A DNA stretch of 64,000 nucleotides from CBDCVN01 sp965223045 (GCA_965223045.1 CBDCVN010000013.1:372001-436000); one strand, 5' to 3'; shown: positions 36,996 to 46,707, counted from the first letter of the stretch. Program-made: numbers and translations. Notes: generated from the sequence alone by a model not told the origin.

Positions 36996-37095
36996 TATAA
37001 TCTCTTAATATAGGACGGACATGCCCGGTAAGCTTATTGAGATGTTCTATTGGGGAATCTGTGAAGTGGATCTCTAGGTTTTAGTTATGGGATTG

Positions 37096-38589
37096 TCAAA
37101 GCTTTAATGATGCTATAAGGTTTGGTTTTAAATTAGGTAAGGGAGTATGCTCTGTTTTTCCCATGTGTTCAGGTAGTAAGATAGTGAAGACGGTTCCCTC
37201 ACCAAGTTTGGATTCAACTGATACGTTGCCTTGATGCTGACTTACAATCCACTTAACTATAGCAAGCCCTAACCCACTACCATTACCCCTAGTAGAACGT
37301 GCCCCATCAATTCGATAAAAGCGCTCAAATAAGTGGGGAATAGCTCTTTCTGGAATACCTGAACCATCATCTAATACTTCTAGGCATACCATATTATTGC
37401 CTTTGAAACTGTCTTTAGTTATTGAAAGTGTTATGTGGGTTGCGCCTGCATTTGAAGCATTGTGTACCAAATTAAGTACTACTTGTTTCATACGATTGGT
37501 ATCACCAAGAACTTCTATTACAGGCTCAGAAGCAGAAATGGCTATCTTTGTATTATTGGTTACTGGTAATATTTCCCTACTGACATCTTCTAGCACATCA
37601 ACTAGGTTAAAAGGTTGCTTAGAGACTTCAAAGCCGGCATCAGCCCTTGCTAGCTCTAAAAGGTCGTTTACCATCTTGCCCATACGATCAGCTTCTTCTC
37701 TAATCACTTTTAATGACTCTAATTGACGCTCATTGGGCTTGGTTCGCCTGATTAAATAGCTAGCATGACCTGTTATAGCAGTAACAGGGGTACGTAATTC
37801 ATGCGAGGCATCAGCAGTAAACCTACGCTGTGTTTCAAAAGACTTTTCCAAACGACCTAACATAAGATTTATGGTTAAGGCAAGTTTATTTAGTTCATCA
37901 CGAGTTTTAGGTACAGGCACACGTTGAGATAAGTCCTTGGAAGTAACAAGCTCTGTTGCTTTTGTTATACGTCTAACAGGTGAAAGTACTTGAGCTGAAA
38001 GTAACCAAACGCTAAGCACAAATAGCACAATAGCTACAACAATAGTTTCCCACAAATTCCTCTTTAGCTGTTGAAGGGTTGCTTGGACGCTACTAATGGG
38101 TACCCCTGCTAAGAAAATAGCAGGATGCTCTACTCCAAATGTTTCAAGCCAACCTGCAACCACCATAACTAGTAAAGCCTCATTGTTGTTGAGTACAACT
38201 TTTGTGGAAACAATATCATTTTCATAAAGAACTTCATAATCGTGAGTGCTAAGAAGCTGAAAGATTTTTTCTTCTGTAGGATTTGGACGTTGTTGATTAG
38301 GGCCTATAGGTAAAGATACTTTAAACCCATTTTTAAAATCACTAGGACTTTTCAAGGATAAAACAACTTTTGGATACACTACAGCCTCAAAATAGGTGTC
38401 TCCCGGTAAGCGCCTTAGTGCTGTAAGTGCATCACCTTGGGCTAAGTCATTTAATGATTGGCGACTTCGTTCTTCTAGCGAATTTAGTAAGGACCTTTCT
38501 GTTAGTTTATATACCACCACCGCTACTGTACTTAGTATTAATACTAGAAATAAACCATAAAAGAGCGAGAGGCGGAACTTCAGTGACAT
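37096..38589 (-). CDS. transmembrane sensor histidine kinase
   Basis: The 497-residue protein has two membrane spans (about 7-28 and 175-195) enclosing an extracytoplasmic sensor region. HAMP, HisKA with H-box TADASHELRTPVTAITGH and HATPase_c with N-box NLVHNASNAGA, G1 DDGSGIP and G2 GNGSGLGLAIV follow. It is a standard EnvZ/OmpR-class kinase. The ATG at 38589 begins MSLKFRLSLFYG, a typical first segment; the frame is open 25 codons further but without support. A TAAAAT box lies seven bases before the ATG. No response regulator is adjacent, so the partner is unknown. Confidence 0.9.
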   Translation of the reverse strand: MSLKFRLSLFYGLFLVLILSTVAVVVYKLTERSLLNSLEERSRQSLNDLAQGDALTALRRLPGDTYFEAVVYPKVVLSLKSPSDFKNGFKVSLPIGPNQQRPNPTEEKIFQLLSTHDYEVLYENDIVSTKVVLNNNEALLVMVVAGWLETFGVEHPAIFLAGVPISSVQATLQQLKRNLWETIVVAIVLFVLSVWLLSAQVLSPVRRITKATELVTSKDLSQRVPVPKTRDELNKLALTINLMLGRLEKSFETQRRFTADASHELRTPVTAITGHASYLIRRTKPNERQLESLKVIREEADRMGKMVNDLLELARADAGFEVSKQPFNLVDVLEDVSREILPVTNNTKIAISASEPVIEVLGDTNRMKQVVLNLVHNASNAGATHITLSITKDSFKGNNMVCLEVLDDGSGIPERAIPHLFERFYRIDGARSTRGNGSGLGLAIVKWIVSQHQGNVSVESKLGEGTVFTILLPEHMGKTEHTPLPNLKPNLIASLKL

Positions 38590-38936
38590 ACTAGGTATTT
38601 TAGTAACAGTAAACTTAAATTCCTGTGAAGAAAAGTATAGGATTATGAGGTGTGAGTAAAACAATACAACATATATGTGATCAAATTATCAATTTAGTCA
38701 CTTCTGACTTTATATTTGTATGAGATAAACTTGATACTTGACTATATATAGAAAACAGTTGTAACGTTTTGACAGTGAAGGTGATGATTAGGCCTATTGA
38801 TTTTTATACTTTTAACTCATACTTACTAGTAAGGAACCTCCTGAATTCATTCATGAGGAGGAGCCTTAAGGATTTTGCAGGGCAAAATCTAAAATTTGAT
38901 GACGGTGTGCCATTATGTTAGAATCCTATTCTTTGA
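38590..38936. other. gap with a strong hairpin
   Basis: The hairpin at 38831-38867 pairs AAGG/CCTT outside and CCTCCT/AGGAGG inside. Such imperfect palindromes occur at IS200/IS605 element ends, and a tnpB relic follows 70 bp later. Nothing else is visible. Confidence 0.45.
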
Positions 38937-39257
38937 AGACAACTTACGTACAAGGCCAAACAGTATGGAGTTGAAATAGTAGTAGCTGATAGGTTCTATC
39001 CCTCAAGTAAATTATGTTCAGGATGTGGACATAAACTAGAAAAAATGTCTCTAGGGTTGCATCGTTGGACATGCCCTCAGTGTGGTATAAAACACGATAG
39101 AGATGTAAATGCTGCAAAGAATTTAGAGAAAATAGCAGCAATGGCCGTGAGTTCCACGGTGACAGCCTGTGGAGGGGAAAGCGCTGGCCTTATCAACAAC
39201 AGAATTGTTGAAAAAGGTGAAACTCGCCTCTGTGAAGCAGGAATACAGCATCAATAG
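38937..39257 (+). pseudogene. 3' fragment of a zinc-ribbon TnpB (IS200/IS605)
   Basis: The open frame encodes RQLTYKAKQYGVEIVVADRF, then the zinc ribbon C-x-x-C pairs in KLCSGCGHKL and WTCPQCGIKHDRDVNAAKNL, and a tail to 39257. This is the last quarter of a TnpB nuclease, including the final RuvC aspartate (HDRDVNAAKN). The first three quarters are missing and a stop precedes it. It belongs to a different TnpB lineage from the gene at 47 kb, which lacks this zinc ribbon. Confidence 0.8.
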
Positions 39258-39312
39258 TTACCCATGGGTAGGTTTGAATAGGTCTGTAAGAGCGGTGATT
39301 GGCTAAGTGTTA

Positions 39313-39342
39313 AAATATACTTTAAGTTTTTAAAGTATATTT
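39313..39342. repeat. 13-bp perfect AT-rich inverted repeat
   Basis: AAATATACTTTAA and TTAAAGTATATTT enclose GTTT, 56 bp after the tnpB fragment. It may be a weak terminator or an element end. The rest of the gap from 39258 to 39802 holds the TnpB right-end relic and the leader of the next gene. Confidence 0.5.
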
Positions 39343-39597
39343 CTCTTAGATAAACCATAAGGATTTAGTGTTAAAGTGGCTCTACATGGTTATGGAAAAT
39401 ACTACAAGGTAGTATTTATGTATCCATTACATTGGCATTTGATGTTAAACTTTTTAAGCATTTTTGTATGTTGTTTTTAGTGTTGTTTACTAGTGTTACA
39501 AGAATATGGTGTAATGTAACTTTCCATGGCCATATTTATTGTATGTTTGGCAAGGTTATTTTTAGTTGGAAGAAGGCTTTGAATGATTGGAAGTAAT

Positions 39598-39712
39598 AAG
39601 TATTCCCCGATACATTTACACCTCGTGATCCTACGAAAGTGGAGGGGATAAACGGGTATTGCAGTTTGTCCGTTGCTATGGCATGGTTATGACACCATAA
39701 TACACAAAATTG
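39598..39712 (+). mobile_element. relic of a TnpB-element right end (copy 1)
   Basis: AAGTATTCCCC, then GGAGGGGATA, GGGTATTGCAGTTTG and CAAAATTG match the 3' end of the TnpB element at 47912-47998, with an insertion in the middle. In IS200/IS605 elements this region specifies the transposon end and the guide (omega) RNA. Confidence 0.65.
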
Positions 39713-39802
39713 GTTCTATAGCCTTTATGTTGTGCTGTAGAATTTTTAACTGTAATGATTAGCATTCTGAAAACTTTAATTGTTGTGAGAAAGGATTAAA
39801 CT

Positions 39803-42253
39803 ATGGGAAGGTTTTGCAAAAGTTTAGGAATTTTGCTGGCTGTAGCTTTACTATTTTTGTTAGGGTCTTGTGGAGGCTCGAGCATAAAGGTCAATGACAT
39901 TACAATAGATACTGTAGGCGTTGACACACAAATGGCTGTGGGTGAAAAGCAAACCCTTGAGGCCGATATTGATTTAGAAGATAATGCAGATTTGCCGGAT
40001 GTCACTGTTACTTGGTCTGTAGGGTTGCAAGGAGCAGCCTTAGAGGTATCAGGTGTAGCAAAGTTAACGCCAAGTGAAGACACAAAGAGTGTAGAGATTG
40101 AAGCACTAGGCAAAGGTGACGTGGAGATTATTGCTGAAGCTGGTGGGAAGTCATCTACTGCGTTAAAAATCAGTATAGTTGACGATAAAGATGGCGATGG
40201 TAAGTCAGGTGATGATGATCCTGATGATAACGATCCCTGCAACCCTGATAGGACAGCAAGCGCTTGCGATGATAAAGATGGTGATGGCAAATCAGGTAGT
40301 GACGATCCTGATGATAACGATCCTTGTAACCCTGACAGGACAGCTAGCACTTGTGAAGATAAAGACGGTGATGGCAAATCAGGTAGCGATGACCCTGATG
40401 ACAATGACCCCTGTAACCCTGATAGGACAGCTAGCACCTGTGAAGATAAAGACGGTGATGGCAAATCAGGTAGCGATGACCCTGATGACAATGACCCCTG
40501 TAACCCTGATAAGCAAGTTGGTGCTTGTGATGCTGATGGGGATGGTAAGATAAATAGTGAAGATGATGATGATGATAATGATGGTGTAAAGGATTCAGAA
40601 GATGATGATCCTGTTGATCCCTGTAAGCCAGATGCTGATGCTGTAGCCTGTGATACAGGAGATAAAGATAAAGATGGCACACCCAACGGTCAAGATGATG
40701 ACCCTGAAGACCCTTGTAAGCCAGATGTTAATGCTGGACCCTGTGATCAAGACGGAGACGGTTTAACAAACGATCAAGAAAAAGCTTTAGGAACAGACCC
40801 TACTAAAAAAGATAGTGATGGTGATGGCTTAGAGGATAAAGAGGAAGTTGATCTAGGAACAGACCCTAACAAAAAAGATAGTGATGGTGATGGCCTAGAG
40901 GATAAAGAAGAAGTCGATAAGTTTAAAACAGACCCTACTAAAGCTGATAGTGATGGTGATGGAAGTGACGATGGTGATGAGGTAAATAATGGTACAGATC
41001 CTAATGACCCTAATGATGCTGCAACCACTTTCTCGTTTACAAACAGCACTTGTGCGAATGCTCCTGCAGTAGATGATACTTGTACAGCAGACATTAATAT
41101 TGTTGGTTTTAGTGGTGATCTAAAAGCGTTTAATTTTAGTCTTAGTGTCAATGATATTAATACTACTAGTTTAGGATTAGCTGCTAATAATTTTGAAGTG
41201 ACTTCTGTTGATACAGCAGGAGCAACTAGTGGTGATGAATGGCTAGCTAAGTTTGATAAAATTAGCGGTATCGTTGCTGGGGTAAGTATAGAGACAGATA
41301 AACCTGCTAAGATTGATGGTCCTACACAAATTGCTAAAGCAAGCTTTAAAAGGACTGGAAGTGGTGCCTCTGAAGCCAATATGAGTAATGGAACAATTAG
41401 TACATCATCGGAGGACGATGCTCCTATAGGAGGCGATGTTTTAGCCTTGCCAGCTGGAAATGCTAATGCTAGCCAGCCTCAGTTTATGCTCGAGGGTGAC
41501 TGTAGTTCTGCTAGTGAAATAGGAAATGCTTGTCAAGCTACAATAAAGCTTATCTTTAATGGTTTAGTGCAGGCCATTAATTTTACGCTTGCCTCTAGTG
41601 GTGGCTTTAAAGTTGCTGACGTTAGTAAAGATGGAGCTACTAATACAGACGATTGGAAATTTTTAGGAACTACTACTGTGGCTGCAGTTAACCAAGGAGA
41701 TGCTACTGAAATTACTGATAGTGCTATAGTTAGCAAGGTTTCTCTTGAGCGTATTAATTCAAATTCGGGTGAGCTTAGCCTCACCCAAGGATCAGTTGGT
41801 TTATCCGGAGGAAGCGAGCTTGGTGCATTAGGTGATGATTTGGGTTTACCTAGTGGTAATACTAACAATCAATCTGCATTTAAATTTGGAAATAGCACTT
41901 GTGATAATGCACAAAATATTGATGACACTTGTACAGTTGATGTTAGTGTGAGTCATAATGGTAACATACAGGGTTTTAACTTCACACTTTCGGTGAATAA
42001 TGGTAACTTTGAAATTGATGATGTTGTGAAAGCAGGAGCAGCTTCTGGTGCAAGCTGGCTTCTTAGTCGTAAGGAAACAGTTGCAGCAGTAAGCATAGGT
42101 GCACCTATAAGTGCTTCTGGTGAGGAACTAGTGGCTCGTGTAAGTGTAAAGCGTACAGGACTTTTTGATGCTACGTTAAATCTTGCCAATGGGACAATAA
42201 GTGACCCAGATGGAAATGAAGAATCTGCTCTTGGGGACAGCGCTAATTTGTAA
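39803..42253 (+). CDS. lipoprotein with calcium-binding TSP3-like repeats and three cohesin-like domains
   Basis: The 816-residue protein has a clean lipobox (LLGSC). After a short Ig-like region (about 30-125) come four 29-residue repeats of the type DKDGDGKSGSDDPDDNDPCN, then further DxDxDG units (DSDGDGLEDKEEVD) to about 410, all typical thrombospondin type 3 calcium stalks. Three related domains of 125-145 residues follow (about 412-557, 558-691, 692-816). Each has a Cys pair near the start, an alternating-strand segment ending FNFTLSVN and a strand with AAVS. They are separated by LP(A/S)GN linkers and resemble cohesin folds. The next gene encodes a dockerin-containing lipoprotein. Confidence 0.75.
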   Translation: MGRFCKSLGILLAVALLFLLGSCGGSSIKVNDITIDTVGVDTQMAVGEKQTLEADIDLEDNADLPDVTVTWSVGLQGAALEVSGVAKLTPSEDTKSVEIEALGKGDVEIIAEAGGKSSTALKISIVDDKDGDGKSGDDDPDDNDPCNPDRTASACDDKDGDGKSGSDDPDDNDPCNPDRTASTCEDKDGDGKSGSDDPDDNDPCNPDRTASTCEDKDGDGKSGSDDPDDNDPCNPDKQVGACDADGDGKINSEDDDDDNDGVKDSEDDDPVDPCKPDADAVACDTGDKDKDGTPNGQDDDPEDPCKPDVNAGPCDQDGDGLTNDQEKALGTDPTKKDSDGDGLEDKEEVDLGTDPNKKDSDGDGLEDKEEVDKFKTDPTKADSDGDGSDDGDEVNNGTDPNDPNDAATTFSFTNSTCANAPAVDDTCTADINIVGFSGDLKAFNFSLSVNDINTTSLGLAANNFEVTSVDTAGATSGDEWLAKFDKISGIVAGVSIETDKPAKIDGPTQIAKASFKRTGSGASEANMSNGTISTSSEDDAPIGGDVLALPAGNANASQPQFMLEGDCSSASEIGNACQATIKLIFNGLVQAINFTLASSGGFKVADVSKDGATNTDDWKFLGTTTVAAVNQGDATEITDSAIVSKVSLERINSNSGELSLTQGSVGLSGGSELGALGDDLGLPSGNTNNQSAFKFGNSTCDNAQNIDDTCTVDVSVSHNGNIQGFNFTLSVNNGNFEIDDVVKAGAASGASWLLSRKETVAAVSIGAPISASGEELVARVSVKRTGLFDATLNLANGTISDPDGNEESALGDSANL
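40184..40531 (+). repeat. four tandem 87-bp repeats inside the calcium-stalk gene
   Basis: Copies start at 40184, 40271, 40358 and 40445. Copies 2-4 are nearly identical in DNA, so the array arose by recent tandem duplication and is likely to vary in copy number between strains. Confidence 0.8.
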
Positions 42254-42555
42254 GATTATTCAAATGTTTCCTTCGTGTATTTTTGTTGGACGTTCCATAG
42301 AAGCAAAAGATATGATTATGATAAGTTGATGAAGTTGGTGGTAATCTCCCTTTGATAGGAGGGTAGAGATAATGCAGTGAATTTAAGGATTTGAGTTAGG
42401 CATAGGTTTCTACTAGAAATGAAGTTGATTTGATGCCATAATGAAAATTATGGAGTGTGATTTACAAAGGTTTTGGTAAAGATTTTGATAGTTTGGCTGT
42501 ACAAGATTTTAGTTTTAAATGTTGAATTTTTAAGATATTCCTATTTGGAGGTATT
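42254..42555. other. 302-bp gap before the dockerin gene
   Basis: The gap holds the GGAGG ribosome binding site of the next gene and a short CCCT/AGGAGGG-containing fold near 42350. No promoter or repeat convinced me. Confidence 0.35.
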
Positions 42556-45500
42556 GTGAAAGTATTTCATAAACTGTTTTTGTTAGGGGTTGTCTTAACC
42601 CTTGTTTTGGTAGCTTGTGGAGATAATAATGATCCTGCAAGTGATGTTGTTATTATAGATGGTTCTAATGCTTCGGCGATAGCAGTAACCATCCCTTTTG
42701 GTCCTGATGGAGTTTTCCATGGTGTAGAAGCTGCAGAAGATGATGTTTTAGTGGTTGTTCATGAAGATGAGAATTCTGTTACAGTAGGTGCTGTAAATCC
42801 TACAGGTGGTTCTGTAAACTCATTAACTCTGTCTTTTAGTGGTGCAGCTGGTGAACCAGAGGTAGATGCTGCTGATGTCACTAATCAAAGTAGTGCTTTA
42901 GAGCCACAGGCTAGTACACTTAGCTACATTAATAGCGATATTGTAAATAGCTTGGCACAATATAGGTTAGGTGATATTAATAAAGATGGTAGCAATACCA
43001 TTGGTGATATTGCCCAGATGGCCGGTATTAATTCTTCATCTGATGCTAGTGAACAAGTCCTTGCTGATTTTGATGGCAATAAGGTAATAAATAATGCTGA
43101 CTTTTTGCTTGCTCTAGAAAAATTTGTCAACCCTACTTTTGATCCTAACATTGTAGTTCATCCTAAGTCTGCAACCATTAATGCTGGGGATTCTTTGGAC
43201 ATACTTATTTTTAACCAAGGAAGTAACTTAGCTGCTGCACCCATAGTTGCTGGTGGTACATTAGTTCAGCAAACTCCCGGTCAGAGCTATGCATATTCAG
43301 TAACTCCTGCAGCAACAGGTCCAATTAATGTTAATGGTGGCATAGCTGGTAGCGCTGATGTGTTGGTTACTGTTGATAGCTCTGGTGGCGGTGGCGGTAA
43401 TAACAATGATGTATGTCCACGTGATGGTGGTATATCATTGACTGCTCAAGGAAGCAGTGATAAGTTGCTAACCATAGAGCAAAATGTAAATGGTGACCCT
43501 GAGAAAATCTGTTATGCCAAAGGTAATGTTGTTGTTGGGACGGATGCTAGTGCTGGTGATAGTGTAGTACCTGCAGCAGTTCTTACAGGAATAGTAGAAA
43601 TTTTCATTGGTCGTACTGAAAGTGATACTAGCCTTAAAGTTTATGATGACTCCATAGCAAATCTAGCTGCTAATCCATTTGTAATTAATACTAGCGAGTT
43701 ACCACAGGGTGAGATCACTTGGGTAATTATGCGCTTTTTCTATGATGATGGCACCAGTGAAACACGTGCTACTATGATTATTCCAGATAATGAAGGTCCC
43801 CAATTACCAGATATCTTTGATGTTAGTGAGATAACACCTGCACAGACATTGCTTTATGGTAACTGGGCTAGAGATGATTTTGAATTACGTTTAGAGGACA
43901 TTCTAACACTAGTTGATAATCCTACTAGTACTACTTTCCCAGCATCTGGTACAGATGAAATAGTTTACTGTGCAGATAGCACTCCTTTTAACGCTACTTT
44001 CAATTGTGATGTTGAGCTAGGAAGATCTAAGTTTAATCCTTACCTAGTTACCTTTGACTCTGATGGTATTGCTGATGATACAAATGATGTAGGTAATGGT
44101 TTACCAAACGGTACTTACAGAATTTGGGCTAACGCTATAGACCAGCTTGGAAACCGTAGTTTCGAAGAGGGCCTTGATAATGTTGGAAAACAGCCTTTGG
44201 CAATTAGTAGCTTTATTCTTAACATAGATAACATACAACCTATTATTACCAACAAGTTCATTGTTGACCGTGGTATTGGTGATGTTGACTCATATCCTGG
44301 TAATGATTGTACCTTGCTAAATGCTGCAGGCCAGCTTCCAATAGTTGATTTGGCAAATCAGACGTATACACCAGGCGTGACTAATGGTGGTTCTGTTGAT
44401 CCTGCTAACCTAGACATATGGATTGATGCTTTTAGAGCAGATTTCGGTTGGGTTTCAGGTTGTGCTTATATTGGTTTTGAGGCATTTGATCCAAACTTTG
44501 GTATTTCTGCTTCTGGTGGTCCCGGAGGGCCTTTGAATATTGACTATACCTTTGGTGATGCAAACCAAACTGTGCTTACTCCTCCAGCCCCCTCTCCTTT
44601 TGTACTTGATGATATAGTTGATGTAAATACCTTTGGTGAAGGTCCTATTACTCTTGATGTTGTTGCACGTGATTTGCTAGGTCACGAAACCAAGATGATT
44701 TCTGACACTGCTTGGATTGATAATACCCCTCCACATAACTTGCAGTTTACCTCACCTTCTCTAGTAGCAGGTGGTGGTGGATTTGATGAGATTTATACAG
44801 CTTGGGATCAAGTCCGTGTAGCTGCTAAAGCAGATGATAATTCAGAAGATCAGAATGTTTATCCAAATGCTAATGGTGGCATAAGAAGAACAACAATTCG
44901 CTATGCTTATTTAGAGAGCCTTGCTAATCCTCAAAGTGAAGCAGCTTTTGTAAGTGGCAATAATCCTCCTTTCCCATACAGTGGTATAGCAGCAGATGCA
45001 GCTACAGATCCACCAGTTCTGGCTGCTGATATAGGACCATTTAATTATGCAATAGAGTTGTTTACGCAAAACTCAGATAGTGTAGCAGAAGAGTTGCGTT
45101 TACCTTCCCCAAGTAATGTATTTAGTAACGGTGCTATTCCTAGAGATCGCTTGGCCTTAATTACTACACCTCATGATAGAGCTGGAAATGCTCGAGCTGC
45201 CTATGCTAAGTTACGTGTGAACACAGTAAGTTCAGTACCATTCAACTTTGGTCACCCACGTACCGATGTTAGTGATGCAGCATTAGCAGGAAACCCTGCA
45301 CCGTTTGAGATAATGGCACGTCAATTTGATGACTTTGGTGTACTAGGTCCTTACATACATCACCACGACATAAACCTTTTCCCCAGCCTTGTTTCACCTA
45401 ACCCTGCTAACTGGCGTTTTGAAGCAGATACATTCCCCGATACAAATGTTGAGGAGCAAATAAGCTTCTTCCATAGTAAGCCCACCCGTCCTATTCTAGG

Positions 45501-45705
45501 GTATCCATTCTTAGGTAGTCTAGATACTGCTGTGCCCGACAATGATAAGTATATTGACCTTAATGGTGAATTAATAGGTAGTGTTGAAAATGCCCCTTAT
45601 CGTCAGACATATGTAGACACTGAAATTAATGATGAGTACTACTTTGCCCTTCGTTACAATAATCGTGGTCATACAGCTATTGCTTATCCCACAAATCGTC
45701 CTTAA
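42556..45705 (+). CDS. large lipoprotein with a dockerin-type module and Ig-like domains
   Basis: The 1049-residue protein has a GTG start with GGAGG upstream and a lipobox LVAC at Cys21. After a small beta domain comes a two-loop dockerin-type motif. Loop 1 is DINKDGSNTIGD (140-151), loop 2 is DFDGNKVINNAD (171-182), each with acidic or Asn ligands at positions 1, 3, 5 and 12 of the loop. An Ig-like domain (about 197-280), a GGGGG linker and a long C-terminal region with several Ig-like units (NIDNIQPIITN, WIDNTPPHNL) follow. The C-terminal function is unknown. It follows the cohesin-like gene on the same strand. Confidence 0.75.
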   Translation: MKVFHKLFLLGVVLTLVLVACGDNNDPASDVVIIDGSNASAIAVTIPFGPDGVFHGVEAAEDDVLVVVHEDENSVTVGAVNPTGGSVNSLTLSFSGAAGEPEVDAADVTNQSSALEPQASTLSYINSDIVNSLAQYRLGDINKDGSNTIGDIAQMAGINSSSDASEQVLADFDGNKVINNADFLLALEKFVNPTFDPNIVVHPKSATINAGDSLDILIFNQGSNLAAAPIVAGGTLVQQTPGQSYAYSVTPAATGPINVNGGIAGSADVLVTVDSSGGGGGNNNDVCPRDGGISLTAQGSSDKLLTIEQNVNGDPEKICYAKGNVVVGTDASAGDSVVPAAVLTGIVEIFIGRTESDTSLKVYDDSIANLAANPFVINTSELPQGEITWVIMRFFYDDGTSETRATMIIPDNEGPQLPDIFDVSEITPAQTLLYGNWARDDFELRLEDILTLVDNPTSTTFPASGTDEIVYCADSTPFNATFNCDVELGRSKFNPYLVTFDSDGIADDTNDVGNGLPNGTYRIWANAIDQLGNRSFEEGLDNVGKQPLAISSFILNIDNIQPIITNKFIVDRGIGDVDSYPGNDCTLLNAAGQLPIVDLANQTYTPGVTNGGSVDPANLDIWIDAFRADFGWVSGCAYIGFEAFDPNFGISASGGPGGPLNIDYTFGDANQTVLTPPAPSPFVLDDIVDVNTFGEGPITLDVVARDLLGHETKMISDTAWIDNTPPHNLQFTSPSLVAGGGGFDEIYTAWDQVRVAAKADDNSEDQNVYPNANGGIRRTTIRYAYLESLANPQSEAAFVSGNNPPFPYSGIAADAATDPPVLAADIGPFNYAIELFTQNSDSVAEELRLPSPSNVFSNGAIPRDRLALITTPHDRAGNARAAYAKLRVNTVSSVPFNFGHPRTDVSDAALAGNPAPFEIMARQFDDFGVLGPYIHHHDINLFPSLVSPNPANWRFEADTFPDTNVEEQISFFHSKPTRPILGYPFLGSLDTAVPDNDKYIDLNGELIGSVENAPYRQTYVDTEINDEYYFALRYNNRGHTAIAYPTNRP

Positions 45706-45742
45706 GTTCTTGTAATCAAATAATATTTACCACCTTTGAAAG

Positions 45743-45776
45743 AAGAGAGGGTTTTTTAACCCTCTCTTTTCTTTTT
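45743..45776 (+). terminator. strong rho-independent terminator
   Basis: AAGAGAGGGTT (45743-45753) and AACCCTCTCTT (45758-45768) form a perfect 11-bp stem with a TTTT loop, followed by TTCTTTTT. It ends the dockerin gene transcript. Confidence 0.95.
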
Positions 45777-45799
45777 GTTGATCCACGACAAACTGTAAT

Positions 45800-45850
45800 A
45801 ATGACGCATTTTGAGATTATTGGAAGAATTGTAAGTTATCTGCTACACTT
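45800..45850 (+). pseudogene. truncated duplicate of the start of the small gene at 48223
   Basis: ATGACGCATTTTGAGATTAT and the following bases to GGAAG match the first 28 or so bases of the gene at 48223 and its upstream ACTGT. Similarity then fades within about 40 bp. It is a relic of a small duplication bracketing the toxin-antitoxin cluster. Confidence 0.55.
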
Positions 45851-45873
45851 TCTTAAGTTTGTAGGCTTGAACA

Positions 45874-46089
45874 ATGAAGAAAGAACAAATTGTTTCATGT
45901 AATCCAAAAGTAATGAATGGTGTTTTGGTTTTTGCTGGCACTCGTGTTCCCGTTGAAATTTTAATTCAACATTTAGCAGCAGGAGATTCAATCAACAAAT
46001 TTCTTGATGATTTTCCAACAGTTTCTCGTGAACAAGCTGTAGCATACTTAAAAATGACGTTAGAGGTTGAGGGTGCGCGTGCTGCTTGA
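45874..46089 (+). CDS. DUF433 antitoxin
   Basis: The 71-residue protein (MKKEQIVSCNPKVMNGVLVF, then GTRVPVEILIQHL and YLKMTLE) fits the DUF433/VapB45-like family, a winged-helix antitoxin. It precedes and overlaps the DUF5615 gene by 17 nt, the normal arrangement of this toxin-antitoxin pair. It would neutralise the toxin and repress the operon. Confidence 0.8.
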   Translation: MKKEQIVSCNPKVMNGVLVFAGTRVPVEILIQHLAAGDSINKFLDDFPTVSREQAVAYLKMTLEVEGARAA

Positions 46090-46396
46090 CGAGAATCTTC
46101 CTCATAAATTGAGGTCACTTTTCGCTGATGGTATAGAAGTTGTTACAGTTGGACATCAAGGTTGGAAGGGAAAAGAGAATGGAGAATTGTTGAGAGTAGC
46201 AGAGAATGCATTTGATGCTTTCATAACAATAGATCAAGGTATTCCCCATCAGCAAAACTTTGGCAGTATGAATATAGGCATTGTGTTGCTAGAAGCTGAG
46301 AGTAATCGTTACGAAGCCCTCTCACTTCTGATTCCTCAAGTAAACGTTGTGCTAGAGACACTCAGCAACGGGCAAGTTGTGCGTGTGAAGTCCTAA
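46073..46396 (+). CDS. DUF5615 PIN-like toxin
   Basis: The 107-residue protein begins RVLLDENLPHKLR and contains FDAFITIDQGI, the two aspartate-containing strands of the PIN-like DUF5615 (VapC45/Mut7-C) fold. The likely activity is RNA cleavage. The start is GTG at 46073, six bases after GAGG; TTG at 46067 is also possible. It is translationally coupled to the DUF433 antitoxin gene. Confidence 0.8.
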   Translation: MRVLLDENLPHKLRSLFADGIEVVTVGHQGWKGKENGELLRVAENAFDAFITIDQGIPHQQNFGSMNIGIVLLEAESNRYEALSLLIPQVNVVLETLSNGQVVRVKS

Positions 46397-46401
46397 CGAT
46401 G

Positions 46402-46707
46402 TTATTTCGTGGCAGCATTTTGCTTGTCATGCTCCATAGCAGCTCTTAAGATACGATTTGCTCGAGTTTGATAGCCTCTTCCTTGCTCTTTAAGCCAAGC
46501 TAGCACATCGTTATCTAGCCTTAAGGAAATTTTGGTTTTCTCAACATCTTTAGACATGCGTACAGCTTTTTGGAGGAATTCCTCGTCTAGCTTGGGGATG
46601 TCGGAATAGTCAATATCTTCATCTTTTATCTCATCAATAGCTTTAAGTTCAGCTTTAGAGAGTTTCTTTGGATTATTGGGATCGTATTTATAGGTAGTTA
46701 GCGTCAT
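46402..46707 (-). CDS. brnA: BrnA-type antitoxin
   Basis: The 101-residue protein has a polar N-terminus and a C-terminal ribbon-helix-helix segment KISLRLDNDVLAWLKEQG then YQTRANRILRAAM, the BrnA signature. It would bind the BrnT toxin and the operon promoter. Its gene starts inside the last codons of the brnT remnant, the standard overlap. Because the brnT gene is split by a TnpB element, this is now an orphan antitoxin, and its original promoter lies about 1.4 kb away. Confidence 0.85.
   Translation of the reverse strand: MTLTTYKYDPNNPKKLSKAELKAIDEIKDEDIDYSDIPKLDEEFLQKAVRMSKDVEKTKISLRLDNDVLAWLKEQGRGYQTRANRILRAAMEHDKQNAATK

Noticed and set aside
40184..40531. Regularly spaced repeats that could suggest a CRISPR array
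   Set aside because: The units are contiguous, have no unique spacers, keep one reading frame and encode calcium-binding repeats.
39803..40686. Long minus-strand Ser/Pro/Leu-rich frames antisense to the calcium stalk
   Set aside because: They are a by-product of the GAT-rich repeats on the coding strand.
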